From positions 478,183,594-478,247,593 of the forward strand of contig CM041777.1 in assembly GCA_023374045.1 (NCBI GenBank): a DNA stretch of 64,000 bases, given 5' to 3'. The notes under the pieces were generated by a model that saw only the letters and a program-made list of their open reading frames with translations, was not told the DNA's origin and made no database searches. Both the position numbers and the translations under genes were made by a program. Of this stretch, positions 59,662-64,000 are shown piece after piece (positions within the stretch are counted from its first letter, which is position 1; the number at the start of each line of letters is the position of its first letter). The stretch is from Limonium bicolor. Its lineage: Eukaryota; Streptophyta; Magnoliopsida; Caryophyllales; Plumbaginaceae.

Positions 59662-60972
59662 TTAGGCTTAATGGCCGGTTGTGTATACCCAGGTAGCGCT
59701 GAGTTGAAGGAGCGCATATTGAGTGAATCCCATTGTTCTACGACTTCGATTCACCCCGGAGCTTCAAAGATGTATAAAGGTATGAAAAGATATTTTGGTG
59801 GCTGGAATGAAAAAGGATGTGAATGACTATGTGTTGAGGTGTCTCACTTGTCAGAAGGTCAAGTTTGAGCACCGACGGCCTGGTGGTATGGTGCAGCCAA
59901 TGCCAGTCCGGATGGAAGTTCCATGACATATCTATGGACTTCGTGGTAGGGCTTCCGCCTACAAGGGGAGGTCTGAATATGATTTGGGTTGTGGTAGACC
60001 GACTGACCAAGGTGGCTCGATTCATACCGATGAAGGACACCTGGAAAGTGGCAAGCTTGCAGAGCTCTTCGACAAAGAAATTGTAAGACATCATGGTGTA
60101 CCAAAGACGATTGTATCTGACAGAGACACCAGATTCCTATCCAGATATTGGAAGTCTACGAGAGAGGCGTTGGGTACTGAACTGAAATTGAGTACAGCGT
60201 TTCACCCACAGACCGATGGTCAGAGTGAGCGCACTATTCAGACACTTGAGGATATGCTACGTGCATGTGCACTTGACTTTCAGACCAGCTGGATTGATAA
60301 GTTACATCTGATCGAGTTTAGTTACAACAACAGTTATCATGCATCGATCAAGATGTCTCCCTTCCAGGCATTGTACGGTAGACCATGCCGCACCATTATG
60401 CTGGGATGAGTCGAGTGAGACGGTCATTATAGGACCAGAGTATCTTGAGCAAGTTCAGGCAGAAGTTCGCCAGATCAGGGCTAATATGAAAGCAGCTCAG
60501 GATAGACAGAAGTCGTACGCAGATGTGCGCCGACGTGACCTGGAGTTCGCCGTGGGCGATCAGGTATTTTTGAGAGTATCCCCCATGAAGGGAGTGTTTC
60601 GTTTTGGCCAGAAGGGCAAGTTGAGCCCAAAATATGTGGGGCCTTATGTTGTGACGGAGCGGATCGGCCCGGTAGCTTATAGACTTGACTTACCCGCCGA
60701 GCGGGCAAGGTACATGATGTATTTCATGTGTCCCAGTTGAAGAAGTATATGTCTCATCCGTCTCATGTGCTTCAGCCTGAAAGGCTAACTTAGAGCCGAC
60801 CATGCGATCAGTGGAGACTCCGGTACGGATTCTGGACACTAAGACTCGAGACACTCGCCATAAGTCTGTGAGACTGGTGAAGGTTCTCTGGTCTAACCAG
60901 GACGTTGAGGAGGCCACTTGGGAGCTGGAAGATAAGATGAAGGCGAAGTACCCGTCGTTGTTTACTTCTTAG
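59603..60972 (+). pseudogene. pol: Pol of element B, part 2: integrase and C-terminal tail, frame-broken
   Basis: Integrase would insert the cDNA. HHCC zinc finger: His in SHCSTTSIHPG (59731 and 59752) and CLTC (59840-59851). Core: [12 protein letters not shown] (Asp 59937), VSDRDTRF (Asp about 60119) and GQSERTIQ (Glu 60227), a complete D-D-E triad. A GPY/F-like region follows (GDQVFLRVSP, KYVGPYVV), then HVSQLKKY and a tail with VKVLWSNQDVEEATWE and KYPSLF, typical of Tekay/Del elements, to the stop at 60970-60972. Eight frame breaks are visible near 59603, 59693, 59800, 59908, 60050, 60400, 60705 and 60790. Because the LTRs are nearly identical, assembly errors are as likely as decay. Confidence 0.85.
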
Positions 60973-61246
60973 TGTTTGTATGTATAGGGTACGGGGCGTA
61001 CCCCTATTTAAGGGGGGTAGAGCCGTTTCGGTTATGGTTGTGTGCGACATGTATATGTATACATTGTCTATGTTATGTTACAGACCGCTGAGTCTGAACG
61101 ATGTTGTGATGTTTTGTTGTTTGGACCATGTGTCCGATATGATGTAAGATGTTGTTAATGTGATATAGAAGTGTTGTTGATATGTGTTCTCATGTTCTAA
61201 TGTTTAGGTTATGTGGAAGTATGAACTTTGGGGACAAAGTTCTTTT
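60973..61246 (+). other. Untranslated stretch between pol and PPT
   Basis: Contains a GTACCCCTATTTAAGGGGGGTAGAGC phrase (from 60996) that nearly repeats the real PPT (AAGGGGGGTAGAT), so there may be a second PPT-like tract 240 bp upstream. No coding signal. Confidence 0.55.
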
Positions 61247-61259
61247 AAGGGGGGTAGAT
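61247..61259 (+). other. Polypurine tract of element B
   Basis: AAGGGGGGTAGAT immediately before the 3' LTR, preceded by GGGGACAAAGTTCTTTT, as in element A. Confidence 0.88.
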
Positions 61260-64000
61260 TGAAATACCCCAAACCTAGTTATGTTGTTTAAACACCTAAA
61301 TAGGGTGTAATAAGACTAAAAAGAGTCTTAGAAACCTTAGTAAACAAATTTAAACTAAAGAAAACACAAAATGTGCTTTAAAGTCAATAAGAGCCAAAAT
61401 GTGCTCTAAGCTTGGGATAAACTTGGTAAGACCTAATGACTACCAAGACCTCATTTATACTAATGAACATATTAAACCAATTACCAAAGAAAACCAAGCT
61501 TGAAAACAAGTTAAACACAAAATGTGCTTTAAGAGTCTTAAAGCACATTTTTGAAAAATTGTCTTGTAAATGAGTTTTGAATGGCTAAATGTCCATCATT
61601 ACTCTTAAATATATATGTGTACTATATAGTATCACATTTGGGTGGCTATATTAATGGGAAATCAAAAATTTCACTTCTAAGTGCCTTGTTTAGGTGAATA
61701 GTGATTTTTATAAGCTAGTTTATAACATATGTTGTATTAAGTAATTAAATTGACAAACAAAGACTAAAATACCCTCATACTAATAAAGGGGGCCGGTTTT
61801 TAAGTGTGGTGACTCACCACTCTCTAGTTGATATAATAAGTAAGTAAAGAAAACTAATTAAACTTACTTTTACTTTATAAGCATAAATATCTCTTAAAAG
61901 CAAATTCTATCTCATTCTCTCATTTCCTCCCTTGTTCACACGGCTCCACACCTCTCTTCTTCCTTCTCTTCCACGGTAATACACCACCTCCATTAAACCT
62001 TCTTTGATCTCTTGTAAAATCTTACTCACTTGTTCAAATCAAAAACAAACACCACCAATCTCTTCCTCTCATCAAGCTCTTCATTCCTATCTTCTCAAAA
62101 CTCCAAGAGCCCCATTTCGGTGCCAAGGTGTTCCACCATTGAAGGAGCTTGAGCTTGTATTTTGACATATTGTTGACTCCCTTGCTTCTAGGTAAGGAAT
62201 CTCAAAGAAAAATCATGTTTCCTCCATGTTTTTGCCTTGACCGAAAATACACATTGATATAGCTCTTTGTGTGACCTTGTTCTAGCTTCATTCCAACTCT
62301 TCATGGACTAGGTGGAGTCCTCTCTTGTATATATTCAAACTCTCTTCAAAGATCAAGGTAAAACAACTACATTAATGTTTTTGAAACAATGTAAAATTAG
62401 GGTTTACAATGAGATGAAGCTTATAGCTTGAATACTCATTATAATGTTTGTATATTGTTTAGAACTTGACAAGGAATCAAATACCCTACCGGTCTTGTAG
62501 TGAAACAAGAAAGGAATTGTTTGGAAAAGAGGTAAATCTACTAACCTAATGTTGTTTAATGCCTTAGGAGAAATGAGCTTATAAATGCTTATTAAAACTA
62601 CCTAAAGAGCAAATGGTAAATGACCTAGTAAATGTTCTCAAAGAGACTAGTAAAATAACATATGTCTTGTTGTATGTAATCGCAGGTTAAAGGCATATAT
62701 ATTGTGGAAATTCAGTGTTTATGATTTAAGCACTTTAAGGGCCTAAGAGCCATGCATTTTAAGGGCCTAAGTGCCATGCAATTAAATTATGCACTATATT
62801 GTGATGTAGTGTGAATTTGGTGAAGTTGTGTGAGAAGGTGTTCTTGGTGTTCTAGGATGTTTAATGATGAAAACAATGTGCTAAGGTGTAACAAAATACT
62901 AGGAGAACTTATGTCAAAATTTAGGAAATGTATAAGGAGTTCATGATGTTTTGAAGGAATTGTGAGGAACTAGGAAGTGCTCTAGAGTGTAACAAGGACT
63001 TAGGCATGATCTTGAGGTTTTAGCAAGTACCAAAGCCACCTTGGGACTTAGGTAAATACTTAGGCAAACTTTGGTAATAAGGAGAAAGTGTACACTTGGA
63101 AAAGAGTTTCAAGAAGGATATAAGGAGTTAGTTGTGAGGGATGATGCTTGGGAGATGATGTTAAAAATAAGGAGAAAGCTTTTGGGATAGTAGTTATCAT
63201 AGGCATGAAACACCACTTGAAAAACTAGGAGAAAACATTGTAAGTGTTAGGAATTTTGTGAAGAAATGGGTAAAGGCTTAAGGAATTAGATAATGAGTTT
63301 TATGAGTGTTTAAGGATGTCTTAAGGTGTGTTTGAAGTGCCCAAATGAGGTTAGGGAGTACTAGGTTATATGGGGTGAAGTTTGGAGTTGAATGTAAAAA
63401 GGAAAACAAAGGTCTGGGGCAGACCGAACTTGCGACCGAACTTGCAAGTTCGGTCGAGCCCAGTTTACCCTGCGAGAATTGGCTTCTGGAATGGACCGAC
63501 CTTGGGGACCGGACTTGCAAGGTCGGTCGGGCTTGTATTTTGTGTACGGATTGAGTTACTGGAACCGACCGAACATGGGACCGGACTTGGTAAGTTCGGT
63601 CGGGCTAAATTTACAAAGGGGAGAAACTCTCGAGAAAAGACCGAACTTAGGACCGGACTTGGTAAGTTCGGTCGGAGTAGAAAATTTTGACGGAAATGTG
63701 TTCTGGAATCGACCGAACTTGGACAAGTTCGGTCGACAAGGTCGGTCGGACCTAAACTTGTAAAAAAAAAAACAGAAAAGAATGTGACTTATGTAGTTAA
63801 CCCTAGGGTGTATAATGAAGATAACCTAGGGTAGATTAGACACTAAAACATGTCATACAATCATGTTAAATACTTAGTAAGTTTGAAGTTAAATAAATAA
63901 TTAACCGACGTTACTAATGTGTTTAGGATTCTCGCAAGGTGGAAATCAGTCGAGGCAAGGACCAAGGTATGGTTTTCTTGCAGTCTGTTGCCTACCGGTT
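61260..64000 (+). repeat. Element B, 3' LTR (truncated by window end)
   Basis: Matches 51022-53774 with few substitutions (for example GTCGAAAT against GTCAAAAT near 62917) and many one-base indels. Hairpin array at 63421-63750. About 1.1 kb of the LTR lies outside the window. Confidence 0.92.
63421..63750. repeat. LTR hairpin array, 5 units (B, 3' LTR)
   Basis: Same array as 53189-53520 with three substitutions that I noticed. Confidence 0.85.

Larger units (their letters stand above)
51022..64000 (+). mobile_element. Element B: Tekay-like Ty3/gypsy retrotransposon carrying an AlkB domain (3' end outside window)
   Basis: 5' LTR 51022-54879, PBS 54885-54896, gag from 55094, AlkB-like region 56669-57427, pol 57626-60972, PPT 61247-61259, 3' LTR from 61260. 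Domain order PR-RT-RNase H-integrase defines Ty3/gypsy. The C-terminal tail after integrase and the very long LTRs fit the Tekay/Del chromoviruses. The two LTRs differ by roughly a dozen substitutions that I could see over 2.7 kb, plus many one-base indels, so insertion is recent. The left flanking 5 bp are CTTAT (51017-51021); the right copy is outside the window. Confidence 0.93.

Overview
The window is plant nuclear DNA made almost entirely of nested LTR retrotransposons. I see no host gene, tRNA or rRNA. Evidence for a plant is the Met-tRNA primer sites, the Tekay/Del-like (chromovirus) Ty3/gypsy pol, very long LTRs (2 to 4.6 kb), a hAT-type MITE and the depth of nesting. The species cannot be told from the sequence.

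Layout. 1-2024 is AT-rich host DNA with three copies of a ~265-bp tandem repeat; the third copy is split by a 741-bp hAT MITE with a perfect 8-bp target duplication. At 2025 a minus-strand LTR (element C) begins. It is split by a 42.5-kb composite (element A, 2228-44778) and resumes at 44784-49155. C is then cut by a plus-strand LTR (element D, 49156-51021), which is itself cut by a young autonomous element (B, 51022 to beyond 64000).

Element A is a head-to-tail tandem with three LTRs and two internal regions (LTR-int-LTR-int-LTR) and no recognisable pol. Its first and second LTRs carry the same 9.3-kb insertion (element E, minus strand, own LTRs, PBS, PPT, TATA box) at the same site with the same ACCAC duplication. 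The third LTR has the empty site. Diagnostic bases switch within the middle LTR near 21632-21683, which marks the unequal recombination that made the tandem.

Element B has gag with a convincing in-frame 83-bp intron, then protease, RT, RNase H, integrase and a Tekay-like C-terminal tail. Between gag and protease it carries an almost complete AlkB-type Fe(II)/2-oxoglutarate dioxygenase, closest in motif pattern to plant ALKBH1-like nucleic-acid demethylases, with all iron- and 2OG-binding residues present but with single-base frame breaks. A demethylase captured by a retrotransposon is the most interesting signal in the window. Element A shares B's LTR ends, PBS hairpin, PPT and LTR hairpin array, so it looks like a non-autonomous relative that B-type proteins could mobilise.

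Caveat: many differences between repeat copies are single-base indels, often in homopolymers. Some frame breaks in B may therefore be assembly errors rather than real decay.
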